From Vibrio palustris (GTDB taxonomy: Bacteria; Pseudomonadota; Gammaproteobacteria; Enterobacterales; Vibrionaceae): a DNA stretch of 64,000 bases. Both the position numbers and the translations under genes were made by a program. Numbering within the stretch: the stretch's first letter is position 1; every line of letters begins with the position of its first letter. Shown in pieces: positions 1 through 8,218 of this stretch. Where the stretch lies: the NCBI RefSeq assembly GCF_024346995.1, contig NZ_AP024887.1:1674001-1738000 (forward strand), in the 5' to 3' direction. The notes beneath the pieces were generated by a model. The model searched no databases. It was not told the origin of the DNA and saw nothing but the letters and a program-made list of their open reading frames with translations.

Positions 1-2
1 CG

Positions 3-83
3 CCGACGATAGAAGAAGGAAAAACCGTACAACCGGCAAAAACCTACCAATTATCGACCAATATCTCTAGCCGTCCACGCTAA
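3..83 (+). other. Possible 3' end of a truncated CDS
   Basis: Reading frame 3 stays open from the window edge to a TAA at 81-83 and would give a 26-residue tail rich in Thr, Ser and Pro. Frame 2 also stays open for about 20 codons, so the choice rests only on length and on the hairpin that follows. No family is recognisable from so short a piece. Confidence 0.25.
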
Positions 84-108
84 ACGCTAATTACTTAATA
101 ATTTCCAA

Positions 109-132
109 CCAAGAGCGCCCCATCGCTCTTGG
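109..132 (+). terminator. Hairpin between the edge ORF and rlmA
   Basis: CCAAGAGCG and CGCTCTTGG form a perfect 9-bp stem around a 6-nt loop. No clear T run follows, so it may be a weak terminator or a leader hairpin in front of rlmA. Confidence 0.4.
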
Positions 133-188
133 TATTTAGACAGCAGATCGTTACACTACCGCCATTCATTAAACACTTGAGATTATGT

Positions 189-1007
189 ATGGCTTATCAA
201 TGCCCTTTATGTCACACGCCGCTAACACACCAAGTACGCTCCTACGTATGTGATAATCAACATCAGTTTGATATCGCAAAAGAAGGCTACGTAAATCTAA
301 TGCCTGTTCAACATAAGCGCTCTAAAGATCCCGGTGACAACAAAGCCATGACTCAAGCAAGGCGGCGTTTTCTCAATGGCAGTCATTATGATGCGATGCG
401 TGATCGCGTCGCCACACTATGTACAGAGCACTTAGCAGGCACATGCAATCAAGTCTTAGATTTAGGTTGTGGGGAAGGCTACTACACCACACATATCGCC
501 AATACCTTACAGTCTCGTGATAACAATGCGACGATCTACGGATTAGATATTTCTAAAGTCGCAATACGTTACGCGGCAAAACGTTACCATCATTGCCACT
601 TTAGCGTTGCCTCGAGTCAGCGTTTACCTTTTTCTGAGCACAGTTTAGATGCCGTCGTGCGCATTTATGCTCCCAGTAACCCGAAAGAAATCTTACGCTG
701 TATTCGTCCTGGTGGTTTTTTACTGACAGTCACCCCCGCTGCCCGACATCTATTTGAATATAAAGAATGTATTTACGATACTGTTAAACTGCACGATGAA
801 ACCCCCGAGTCACTGGATGGATTTACGCTAGAGCACAGTGAAAAGGTCAATTACACCATGGCGCTACCAGGTAGCGATGCCTTCGATTTATTACAAATGA
901 CTCCGTTTTATTGGCATGCCAATGACAATTTTCGTGATTCATTGTCTCAGGCAACGATTTTCCCATGTGAAGCGGATTTTATGGTTCACCTGTATCGTAA
1001 ATCCTAA
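189..1007 (+). CDS. rlmA: 23S rRNA (guanine-N1)-methyltransferase RlmA
   Basis: Methylates N1 of G745 in helix 35 of 23S rRNA using S-adenosylmethionine. The ATG at 189 is preferred over the upstream one at 129 because the family starts directly with the zinc finger: C5, C8, C21 and H25 are its likely ligands. The SAM-binding motif VLDLGCGEGYY follows at residues 89-99, and the downstream body also reads as a class I methyltransferase. The 272-residue length matches the family. It stands alone, with hairpin 109-132 upstream. The RlmA assignment rests on the finger plus the conserved block after it (KEGYVNLMP). Confidence 0.93.
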   Translation: MAYQCPLCHTPLTHQVRSYVCDNQHQFDIAKEGYVNLMPVQHKRSKDPGDNKAMTQARRRFLNGSHYDAMRDRVATLCTEHLAGTCNQVLDLGCGEGYYTTHIANTLQSRDNNATIYGLDISKVAIRYAAKRYHHCHFSVASSQRLPFSEHSLDAVVRIYAPSNPKEILRCIRPGGFLLTVTPAARHLFEYKECIYDTVKLHDETPESLDGFTLEHSEKVNYTMALPGSDAFDLLQMTPFYWHANDNFRDSLSQATIFPCEADFMVHLYRKS

Positions 1008-1072
1008 CAGGTCGATTTATATCACATTTTGATATTTTTTTTCTTTATCAGTCAGCCTTTAACGTCGGTCTA

Positions 1073-1089
1073 TTGGCACAAACACTGCT
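1073..1089 (+). promoter_or_regulatory. Candidate sigma-54 (-24/-12) promoter
   Basis: TTGGCAC, five bases, then CTGCT fits the RpoN consensus TGGCAC-N5-TTGCW, with exactly 10 nt between the GG and GC dinucleotides. The qrr1 promoter in this window has the same geometry. Transcription would start near 1100 and lead into the 128-residue gene at 1271 after a leader of about 170 nt. No activator site was identified. Confidence 0.45.
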
Positions 1090-1270
1090 TAAAATTATGC
1101 GTTACACCTCATTATTTAACTCATTTATTAACACAATAGCGAATAATGTTTGTAAAAATAAAGTTAGGCACAGTGTTTGCTAAGGTTATTATGCTTGGTT
1201 AATGTAAATTCTGCGCAAGTTTTCTGTTGCGCAGCCGATAGCATTACTAAGAATGACTTAGGAGAAAAGT

Positions 1271-1657
1271 ATGAACCCAGTAGGAACAGGCTCTGCGCAC
1301 CTGAACTCCACCCAAACGGTGAAAACTCATACAGCGACACATTCAGAGCCCAAGAAAGTCGAGGTAGATCCGAACTTTTCACTCGTTGAGCACGATAAAA
1401 CTTCAGATACCGTGTCACTGTCTAAACAGGGGCAAGCGTTAATGAAAACGTTGGAGCACATCGATGAGACAGGAACGTTATCGCTACCTAAAGAAAAAAG
1501 CCTGAGTGATAAAGTAGAATCCTTTACTTATGGTGCATTGGGATTGGATAGGCCTGACGAAATCAATGAAAAAGCAGAAGAAGATAGCTCATATTCTGCT
1601 GGAAAATATTTGAAGGCAGCAGCAACAATCGGTGGCATTTTATTAGCTGTGGTTTAG
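1271..1657 (+). CDS. Hypothetical protein, 128 aa, with hydrophobic C-terminus
   Basis: I do not recognise a family. The first 50 residues are polar and rich in Ser, Thr and His. The middle is charged. The last 18 residues (KAAATIGGILLAVV at the end) form one hydrophobic stretch that could be a tail anchor. The start is supported by the AGGAG-type ribosome site at 1260-1264. An intrinsic terminator follows directly, so it is a single-gene unit, possibly driven by the sigma-54-like promoter at 1073. A longer reading frame on the opposite strand (1164-1418) has no such signals. Confidence 0.7.
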   Translation: MNPVGTGSAHLNSTQTVKTHTATHSEPKKVEVDPNFSLVEHDKTSDTVSLSKQGQALMKTLEHIDETGTLSLPKEKSLSDKVESFTYGALGLDRPDEINEKAEEDSSYSAGKYLKAAATIGGILLAVV

Positions 1658-1686
1658 CTCTGCACCATCTTAATCATTCTTGCGCT

Positions 1687-1713
1687 AAAAGGCACTTTCA
1701 GTGCCTTTTTTCT
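1687..1713 (+). terminator. Intrinsic terminator after the 128-aa gene
   Basis: AAAAGGCAC and GTGCCTTTT pair around a 5-nt loop and are followed by a T-rich run. Confidence 0.85.
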
Positions 1714-1922
1714 TTTCCACCATCGCTTCTTTGGGGCTGCCCTTGTGAATAAATAAAGTATAACTACGGCAATTATTTCAGTCTGTACTAAACTTTATAT
1801 CTATAAATCGTAGAAAAGTGATTAATTGTTATTGTCTATATTACTCATAGATCATCGAAATGAATTTATATGGTGATAACACCACCTCCAACATAAACCA
1901 TTAATATACTCGGAGCATGTTA

Positions 1923-2654
1923 ATGAAGTATGTATGCTGTATTCTTGCTAGTTGGTTAGTTTTAACACCGTTTGCAACCGCTGAGGTAATCACCGCAGCT
2001 CAAGGTACATGGCCTCCTTTTATTAATGGTAATGCTAAACAACCAGGTATTGCCGTAGAGATTGTTACCGCCGCCTACAGAAACCAAGGGTATGAGTTAC
2101 AGTTTGAAACGCTGCCTTGGTTAAGGGCACTAAAATCAGTCCAGAAAAATCGGATTGATATCATTCCTGCAATTTGGTTTACCGAAAAGCGAGCCAAGCA
2201 ATTTTCATATAGCCATAGCTTTCTTGATAACGAAGTAGTCTTTATTAAGCGGCATAACGACCCGTATGAATATTCAGGTCTTGAAAGTCTAACGGGTAAA
2301 AAAGTTGGTATCATCAAAGGCTACGGCTACGACAATACTTTTTTAACTGCGACTAATTTTGAAAAAATCGATGGCTATAGTTTACTGGTAAACTTAAAAC
2401 AGCTCAGATCACATCGGATTGATTTAGCATTAGCAGATAAAATTGTCGCACAGTACACAATGCAAAAGTCAGAATTATCCCTGACGAATTTTGCATTCAG
2501 CTCGACACCGTTATCTACCTATCCTTTACATATTGCGATTGGCCAGACTAACCCAAACGCGAAGCGTTACTTAGATATTTTTAATAAAGGTCTAGACGAA
2601 ATTAAGCGCAACGGGCAATTTGAAAAAATCGTCAAAAAATATAGCATTCACTAA
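1923..2654 (+). CDS. Periplasmic solute-binding protein, family 3
   Basis: A transporter-type substrate-binding protein (SBP_bac_3 fold, amino-acid-binding type) of 243 residues. A Sec signal peptide occupies about residues 1-20 (hydrophobic core, then ATA before EV). The ligand-binding body shows family features: TWPPF near the mature N-terminus, GKKVGIIKGYGYD in the middle, and a C-terminal FNKGLDEIKRNGQFEKI helix. The ATG at 1923 is chosen because GGAG at 1912-1915 lies 7 nt before it; the ATG at 1917 would be only 1 nt away. No permease or ATPase gene is adjacent, so it may be an orphan receptor or act in signalling. The ligand is unknown. Confidence 0.85.
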   Translation: MKYVCCILASWLVLTPFATAEVITAAQGTWPPFINGNAKQPGIAVEIVTAAYRNQGYELQFETLPWLRALKSVQKNRIDIIPAIWFTEKRAKQFSYSHSFLDNEVVFIKRHNDPYEYSGLESLTGKKVGIIKGYGYDNTFLTATNFEKIDGYSLLVNLKQLRSHRIDLALADKIVAQYTMQKSELSLTNFAFSSTPLSTYPLHIAIGQTNPNAKRYLDIFNKGLDEIKRNGQFEKIVKKYSIH

Positions 2655-2764
2655 ACATCCGATTTCCATACTTCTTATCAGAGGAAATTAAGACTCACAT
2701 GGTAGCGTATAACGTTGGCTGCCTATAACGATAAATTGCAACCTGTAGATACCATGCTCTGCCC

Positions 2765-4114
2765 CTATTGCATTTTGTTCTTCTTATCATATTTATCTTT
2801 ATACATTTTCTCATCGGCTTGAGCGAGCAAATCATCCAACGTCGCTTTTTTATCATTGGATACGGCAACACCCACCGCCACTGAGACTTGTAACGTAATA
2901 TCATTGGATTTAAACAGGTGTTTTTTGAAATGGTGATCAATTTTATCTAACACAACCTCAACTTGACCCGGCTTATGTACATCAAGCAACACGACAATAA
3001 ACTCATCACCGCCAATTCTCGCGACCAAATCTGTTTCACGCGTTAAGCCCAACAAACTTTGTGCAACAAATTTTAAATATTCATCCCCAATATTGTGGCC
3101 ATACGTGTCATTAACCAGCTTAAAGCCATTTAAGTCGATGCTAAATAAAGAAAATGGCTTATTAGCACGGCTATTTAAAGTATTACGTAAATACTGAATA
3201 GCATGCCTACGATTTGATATATGGGTCAATTCATCCTGAAGCGCATGCCGACGAGCAAAAAAATAACTTCTGATTAAGAGTAATAACACTATATAAACAA
3301 GAATACATATCAAAACTGAAATCAAGCAAGCGGCTGTGGTATAGCGGCTAACATCTGGATTATTAGAGAAATTTAGTTTTGCTTCTAATTGCCACTTGGA
3401 ACTCGGTAAATGAATAGGTAATTTAATATCTGGCTGGTCAAGAAACCCGTCACCATATAAAATCGAATTACCTTTGCTTAACGTGACATAGGCATTACTA
3501 ATTTTTTGAATTCCGACCGCTTCCAGCATCTTCTCATAATTAATGACAACACTCACCCCGCCCCAGTAATTTTGATTCAAAGGATAATCTGTAAATATTG
3601 GATAGCGCGCGATGATTGCTTTACCTCCTTGAACTAACGCGACTGGCTCAGTAATATAAACTCGTCCGCTCTCTTTCGCTTTAAGAACCGTTTCATATTG
3701 CTCAGGAAGCTCACGAAAGTTTAGCCCTATCGCTCGTTCATTGCCTTTCAAAGGATACGTGTTACTGATGATATCATTGGGCGCTATCCCCATATTACGA
3801 ACATACTGGGCTTTAGTAATCACTTTTTCAGAAATAGAATGCCACTCTTTTAGGGCAAACTCTGGGTTAATAGTAACAATCATCGCTAGACTGTCTGCCA
3901 GATACGTATCCATGTAGATCGCCGCTTCCATATTCGCTCGCACCAAGGAGACTTGTGATTCTAGATCGCGTTTCTTATCATCAGAAATGCGCTCATAGAC
4001 CTCCTGCGTGACGAATCTAACGAACGCGATCGACAGTAATATAAATAAAAAGGAAAGAATAACGAGTCTTTTCTTTTCGCTAACCTTCAACTCTTTTATA
4101 AAGTTAATCATCAA
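2765..4114 (-). CDS. Membrane diguanylate cyclase, CHASE-type sensor plus GGDEF
   Basis: Predicted to make cyclic di-GMP from two GTP at the inner membrane. Transmembrane segments lie at about residues 17-35 and 262-283. The periplasmic part between them resembles a CHASE sensor (NTYPLKGNERAIGLNFRE at about 118-135). The cytoplasmic GGDEF domain starts with DELTHISNRR and has an intact active site RIGGDEF (GGDEF at 368-372). The inhibitory I-site RETD is at 359-362, five residues upstream, so product inhibition is expected. There is no EAL domain. It converges with the solute-binding protein gene across about 110 bp. Confidence 0.92.
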   Translation of the reverse strand: MMINFIKELKVSEKKRLVILSFLFILLSIAFVRFVTQEVYERISDDKKRDLESQVSLVRANMEAAIYMDTYLADSLAMIVTINPEFALKEWHSISEKVITKAQYVRNMGIAPNDIISNTYPLKGNERAIGLNFRELPEQYETVLKAKESGRVYITEPVALVQGGKAIIARYPIFTDYPLNQNYWGGVSVVINYEKMLEAVGIQKISNAYVTLSKGNSILYGDGFLDQPDIKLPIHLPSSKWQLEAKLNFSNNPDVSRYTTAACLISVLICILVYIVLLLLIRSYFFARRHALQDELTHISNRRHAIQYLRNTLNSRANKPFSLFSIDLNGFKLVNDTYGHNIGDEYLKFVAQSLLGLTRETDLVARIGGDEFIVVLLDVHKPGQVEVVLDKIDHHFKKHLFKSNDITLQVSVAVGVAVSNDKKATLDDLLAQADEKMYKDKYDKKNKMQ

Positions 4115-4335
4115 TTGCCTATCACCTGTGCAGCGCTCTTAATTACATCTTATTAATCAACGTATTTTATACTTATAACGTCAAAAAACTTATGAACGAA
4201 GTATAGTACATTTCAAGATTTACATGTCGTGAGGTCACTCTTTTTACTCACTTGATACGCATAAACACGCTAGGCAAGCAAAAATAATGCTTAATAGGTA
4301 CCTTAGTTGGACCGTGGTATACATGGTAAAAATCA

Positions 4336-4367
4336 AAAAAGCTGCTCATTATGATGAACAGCTTTTT
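4336..4367 (-). terminator. Terminator at the end of the tad operon
   Basis: AAAAAGCTG on one arm and CAGCTTTTT on the other, with an interrupted inner stem, lie about 30 nt after the last tad-locus stop codon. A T tract follows on the minus strand. Confidence 0.75.
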
Positions 4368-4394
4368 AACTATCATATAAACACGGCTTAATCG

Positions 4395-5024
4395 CTAGTT
4401 AGTGGCATTATCATTTAAGATAATTTCAACTCGGCGATTTAGCTTTCTACCATAACTGGTATTATTCGCTGCTATAGGCTGTGTTTGGCCCTTACTGCTG
4501 GTCAGCATGGCAACGTTTTGTGTTTTATTCGCGATACGAGCTGACACCGTTGTTGCGCGTTGAGCCCCTAGTTGCGCATTATAAGCTTTTGACCCCATTG
4601 AATCTGTATGACCGACGATAGAAACCTTCGGCACTGATTCAAGCGCTGTGACTAAACGGGACAAAATTTGCTTATCAGTGGCGCTCATTTTCGCGCTATC
4701 AAATTCAAAATGGAAACGAGCAATGTTCTGCGTATTTTGCCAATAGCCTTGGCTAAGAAAATAACTAACACAATCAGATGGCAGTTGATCGGCGCTAACA
4801 TGCGCTTTAATCCAAGCGATATCCGCTTGCGAGTCCATCGCGGGCGTCTGAGCGCGATCACCAGCATACATGACCAACGTTTTACCATGATCGGCGGTAT
4901 TAAGAGTGTAGGCTTCAACGTTATTGTGGCGCTGGCATAAATACGCATACATCGAGGTTGCTTGCGCCGTAGCACTCAAAGAAAGACTACTTGCCACCAA
5001 GGCGATAATAAGCGGTAATTTCAT
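4395..5024 (-). CDS. OmpA-family protein of the tad locus
   Basis: An outer-membrane or periplasmic protein with a C-terminal OmpA-like peptidoglycan-binding domain. It is probably a cell-wall anchor for the Flp pilus machine. The start at 5024 gives a clear signal peptide (MKLPLIIALVASS, ending SATAQA) and has AAGGA just upstream; a longer frame to 5081 would lack this. The OmpA domain begins at FHFEFDSAKMS and contains GHTDSMGS and LGAQRA, followed by NRRVEIIL. These include the Asp and Arg positions used to bind diaminopimelate. It is the last gene of the operon, 14 nt after tadG. OmpA-like genes ending tad loci are known in Vibrio-type clusters. Confidence 0.88.
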   Translation of the reverse strand: MKLPLIIALVASSLSLSATAQATSMYAYLCQRHNNVEAYTLNTADHGKTLVMYAGDRAQTPAMDSQADIAWIKAHVSADQLPSDCVSYFLSQGYWQNTQNIARFHFEFDSAKMSATDKQILSRLVTALESVPKVSIVGHTDSMGSKAYNAQLGAQRATTVSARIANKTQNVAMLTSSKGQTQPIAANNTSYGRKLNRRVEIILNDNATN

Positions 5025-5037
5025 GTTGTTATCCTTG

Positions 5038-6333
5038 TTATTGTTCGTTTGATGGCGATAAACGCCCCATTTCTTCTGCAATCAATTCGAGTATTTTGTT
5101 TTTTATTTCTTGAGTATCATCTGCATCATATACGTTATTTTTGCCAACGCACTGTGACATTTCGGGATACTTATTAACCAAACGATATCCAACGCCTATC
5201 GCAAATAATCGAGACGTTATAGCTTCATTAGAAGGGGTTACATCGTTATTTAATTTCTGCGTAATAGTATTACATAAACCATGACTTATCATTCTCTGTG
5301 TCACTTCTTTATTGGAGTTCATGCCATCAGATAAAATAATAATTAGACGTCTAGAGTTTTTGCCCTGATGAGCTATCTGTGCGCCTTTAATCAATCCGCC
5401 ATAAAATGCTGTTGTCCCCTCAGGAGTGAAATTTTTTATTGTATTTTTAAATTTTTTAAAATCAGACGTTAAATTAACCGGATAGAACGTCACCTTTTTA
5501 TGAGCGTAGACTGGCGAAAATTTTTCTGGATAAAAAATATTATTTATGGTTTTATCATAATCAATTCTTTGAGCATCGTTAAAACACCAACCATCGTTAT
5601 TAGTGTGCTTATATCTAGCCTTACCGGAGCAAAACATGTAAGTATATTGGTCAGCGTAATAATTTCCATTAGAAACTTCTGCATCATCTGGGACAAACCG
5701 GTTAAAACCAACAAAGGCGATCTTACTTTGTGTTGATTTATCAGTGAGTTTTTCATTATATTCGCTTAGAATATCAGAAACACCGCCAATGACATTTTTT
5801 AAGTCGACATATTTAGGATTATTACTATCACCTGTCGAGTTTTCCATTGAAGATGAAAAATCGGCAACTAATACTACATCGACCGTTTTGGACTGATACT
5901 TACGCGCAGAGGAATACCCACCAACATTTAAATTATCGCCAAAACTGGTTTCAATACTAGCCTTCGAAAACCAATTGGGTTCTTGGATATGCGCTGCCAC
6001 TTGATATTCAAAAAATCGCTCAGAAGCACTACCTCCTTGTTTACAGCTAGAATTATTTTCACAGGCAATTACTGCTGTTTTTAAGCCATCTACTTTAGCG
6101 TTAGGGAAGTAATACTGAATATAATCAGTTGCTAACTTATTTCGAGCTTGTTCACTACCACCACTTTGCCCCGCAATCGCTAAAGCAGCTACTTCCGATG
6201 CTTCTTCTAAGCGAGCTTTGTCTTGTAAGGCGCGCGCACCATCGGTACCTAAAATGAATACCCCAAACAATAAAGGAATCATTAGAGCAAATAAAATCGC
6301 CGCATGGCCTTGCTGGCGTTGATACCTAGTCAT
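5038..6333 (-). CDS. tadG: TadG-like pilus assembly protein with vWA domain
   Basis: Pilus assembly factor with an N-terminal TadE/TadG-type membrane helix (about residues 8-28, with QQGHAAILFALMIPLLF) and a periplasmic von Willebrand factor A domain. The metal-site motif DFSSS is at about residues 158-162, followed by the ILSDGMN strand. I chose the ATG at 6333 because it places the typical TadG N-terminus first; the open frame runs further up to 6459 but would overlap tadF by more than 100 bp. The start is 2 nt after the tadF stop codon. Confidence 0.88.
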   Translation of the reverse strand: MTRYQRQQGHAAILFALMIPLLFGVFILGTDGARALQDKARLEEASEVAALAIAGQSGGSEQARNKLATDYIQYYFPNAKVDGLKTAVIACENNSSCKQGGSASERFFEYQVAAHIQEPNWFSKASIETSFGDNLNVGGYSSARKYQSKTVDVVLVADFSSSMENSTGDSNNPKYVDLKNVIGGVSDILSEYNEKLTDKSTQSKIAFVGFNRFVPDDAEVSNGNYYADQYTYMFCSGKARYKHTNNDGWCFNDAQRIDYDKTINNIFYPEKFSPVYAHKKVTFYPVNLTSDFKKFKNTIKNFTPEGTTAFYGGLIKGAQIAHQGKNSRRLIIILSDGMNSNKEVTQRMISHGLCNTITQKLNNDVTPSNEAITSRLFAIGVGYRLVNKYPEMSQCVGKNNVYDADDTQEIKNKILELIAEEMGRLSPSNEQ

Positions 6334-6335
6334 AA

Positions 6336-6911
6336 TTAGCGCCCTACCGAAATCGAACGAACTGACACCCGGGAAAAATCCTTCCCAACCAAACCGCCGA
6401 ACCAATTCATTGTGTCGTAACACAAGGTAACTTGATACAGGGTTGCAGAACGCCCCCAAGACGTTTGAAAAATTAGGTCTTTCTTCGGCTCACCACCGTT
6501 ACAAGCAATACCAATTTTCTTTTCATCAAAACTATTCCAATGGTCTAATGGTATAATATTTCCAAGACCATAATCTGACCGCTGAAAGACTTGAATATCA
6601 AATCCAAATTTATTCTCATTAAAACTGCCTAAGGTACGTTTTAGCGAATTTACCGTAATGCTATAGGCGTCTATCGCTTGATCTGACGTAAGTTTATAAT
6701 TGGCCGAATCATTTTTACTATTCGTATTAAAGAGTTGTGTTCTCTCTTTTACCACACTTGCCATTGAATAAGACAAACGCTCTAGGGTGCCTTTCATATT
6801 AATCTTAATAATCAAATCCGCACTGAATACCAGTAGCAAACCAAAAAATATGCCCACTATTGCGAATTCAATCGTAAAGTTACCGCTTTGATTAGTTGAT
6901 TTTAAAGTCAC
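6336..6911 (-). CDS. tadF: TadF-like minor pilin, GTG start
   Basis: A pseudopilin-like protein of the tad locus. The N-terminus has the pilin-type segment GNFTIEFAIVGIFFGLLLVFS, matching the TadF signature of a Glu after a short polar leader, and a periplasmic body follows. The nearest ATG (7019) would overlap tadE by 128 bp and add a second, unlikely hydrophobic segment. The GTG at 6911 gives a natural TadF N-terminus with an AGGAA site upstream and only a 20-bp overlap with tadE. TadF is thought to be processed by the TadV peptidase. The family call is firm; the exact start is inferred. Confidence 0.8.
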   Translation of the reverse strand: MTLKSTNQSGNFTIEFAIVGIFFGLLLVFSADLIIKINMKGTLERLSYSMASVVKERTQLFNTNSKNDSANYKLTSDQAIDAYSITVNSLKRTLGSFNENKFGFDIQVFQRSDYGLGNIIPLDHWNSFDEKKIGIACNGGEPKKDLIFQTSWGRSATLYQVTLCYDTMNWFGGLVGKDFSRVSVRSISVGR

Positions 6912-7467
6912 TACGCTGATATTCCTGTATGACGATCGCTTCACGAGCGAATAATGTATCGCTATTAGTAAAATAATTAAAAATAGGCGGAGCGTTATAG
7001 CTAATATGGTAAATCGCAATGGCCGAACTTTGTGGTTTAGCGCACATTTCCTTGTGTAGTTTTTTCTCGTCGTCTGTTGCGGATTCGGTTATAGGTTTAC
7101 ATTGTTCTTCTATTTGAGATAGTAGAGATAACGCTTTAAAATTAGACACATAGTGAATACTATATGTGAAGTCTTGAGCATCCACTACGTAGCGCCATAA
7201 GCTATCACTACGACTTAATACTGTTCTAAAATCGTTCAAGAAATCAGTGTCATTTTCGATACGTTTACTATGTAACGCGGCTTGAGAAATCGCTAAATCA
7301 CCAATTGAAGAAACAAATGACAAATAACTCATTTCCACCCACGCGACACACATCAACCAAAAAAAGATAAAACCAATGGCAAATTCTATCGACGCCACAC
7401 CGCGTTGCTTGATTTTCCTAGCGAAATTCAAAGGCTGCATTTTATTTATGTTGAAGCGCTTGATCAT
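6892..7467 (-). CDS. tadE: TadE-like minor pilin
   Basis: A 191-residue pseudopilin of the Flp system. After a basic leader it has the TadE-type motif RGVASIEFAIGFIFF (conserved Glu at +5 of the processed pilin helix), followed by a periplasmic domain with a possible disulphide (two Cys around residues 120-140). The ATG at 7467 overlaps tadD by 26 bp and has GGTGA upstream. An alternative ATG at 7440 starts just after the tadD stop but lacks a ribosome site. It lies between tadD and tadF, as in other tad operons. Confidence 0.85.
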   Translation of the reverse strand: MIKRFNINKMQPLNFARKIKQRGVASIEFAIGFIFFWLMCVAWVEMSYLSFVSSIGDLAISQAALHSKRIENDTDFLNDFRTVLSRSDSLWRYVVDAQDFTYSIHYVSNFKALSLLSQIEEQCKPITESATDDEKKLHKEMCAKPQSSAIAIYHISYNAPPIFNYFTNSDTLFAREAIVIQEYQRSDFKIN

Positions 7468-8218
7468 TTTGGCTCACCGATAGTTGCTGCAAATTCACTA
7501 GTTTTAATGCTCGTAATTGTTTGTATAACAAGCTTTGTTTATTTTCATCTAATTGTTTGGTGAGTGTTAAAAATGCAGCTTGATCACCTTGTTTCGCATA
7601 CACCAGCGCGAGGTTCGCTGTCACTGTCTGCTTATTTTTATTGGTTTCATCGTTGATTAATGATTCTAATAAGCTCCGCGCCGTGCCGTAGTCTTTTTGT
7701 AGTAACGCGATTAAAGCTAAATTATTTTTGATGGTGTGGTCGTTCCCCATCGAGCTACGTGCCTTCGAAAACCATAACTGCGCTTGAACTAAATCACCTT
7801 GATAGCCAGCCATCACACCAAGTAAATTCATTACTTTGGCATCTGTCGGGTGGTTACGATGTGCCAAAGACAAGTAATACTCAGCTTGCTTATATTCTTG
7901 GGTATTTAAATACGCCCTGCCGGCTAGGCGTTGGATCGCAAATTCTTTCGGCTGAGTTTTTAATAGTGGTTGTAAATAAAATATTGCTGAAGAATAGTCG
8001 CCCACCTTCTCGTACGTCTTAATTAACTTTATGCGAGTTTTTAACGATTCTTTCTTCACCAACTGTTTTTTATACAACTCAATTAATTGGCTATAACTGC
8101 CACTGCTTTCAAGAATTTTTTCGTTAGTGGTATCAGAAAATTTTTGCTTATTTTGCTGCGCACAGCCAGACATGGCAAGCATTAACAATCCATAAACTAC
8201 ATATTTAGAAACTGGCAT
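7442..8218 (-). CDS. tadD: TadD-like TPR lipoprotein
   Basis: A pilotin-like or scaffold lipoprotein of the tad machine. The N-terminus is a lipoprotein signal with lipobox LAMSGC (Cys at about residue 19). The remainder is a run of tetratricopeptide repeats, visible as repeated A/L-rich helices (for example RLAGRAYLNTQEYKQAEYYLSLAHR) from about residue 60 to 215. It is 258 residues long, typical for TadD. It overlaps tadC by 14 bp and tadE by 26 bp, so translation is probably coupled. TadD is needed for secretin function in characterised systems. Confidence 0.88.
   Translation of the reverse strand: MPVSKYVVYGLLMLAMSGCAQQNKQKFSDTTNEKILESSGSYSQLIELYKKQLVKKESLKTRIKLIKTYEKVGDYSSAIFYLQPLLKTQPKEFAIQRLAGRAYLNTQEYKQAEYYLSLAHRNHPTDAKVMNLLGVMAGYQGDLVQAQLWFSKARSSMGNDHTIKNNLALIALLQKDYGTARSLLESLINDETNKNKQTVTANLALVYAKQGDQAAFLTLTKQLDENKQSLLYKQLRALKLVNLQQLSVSQNDQALQHK

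Noticed and set aside
1164..1418. 84-codon minus-strand ORF over the 128-residue gene
   Set aside because: It lacks a ribosome site; the plus-strand gene has AGGAG, a terminator and a sensible composition.
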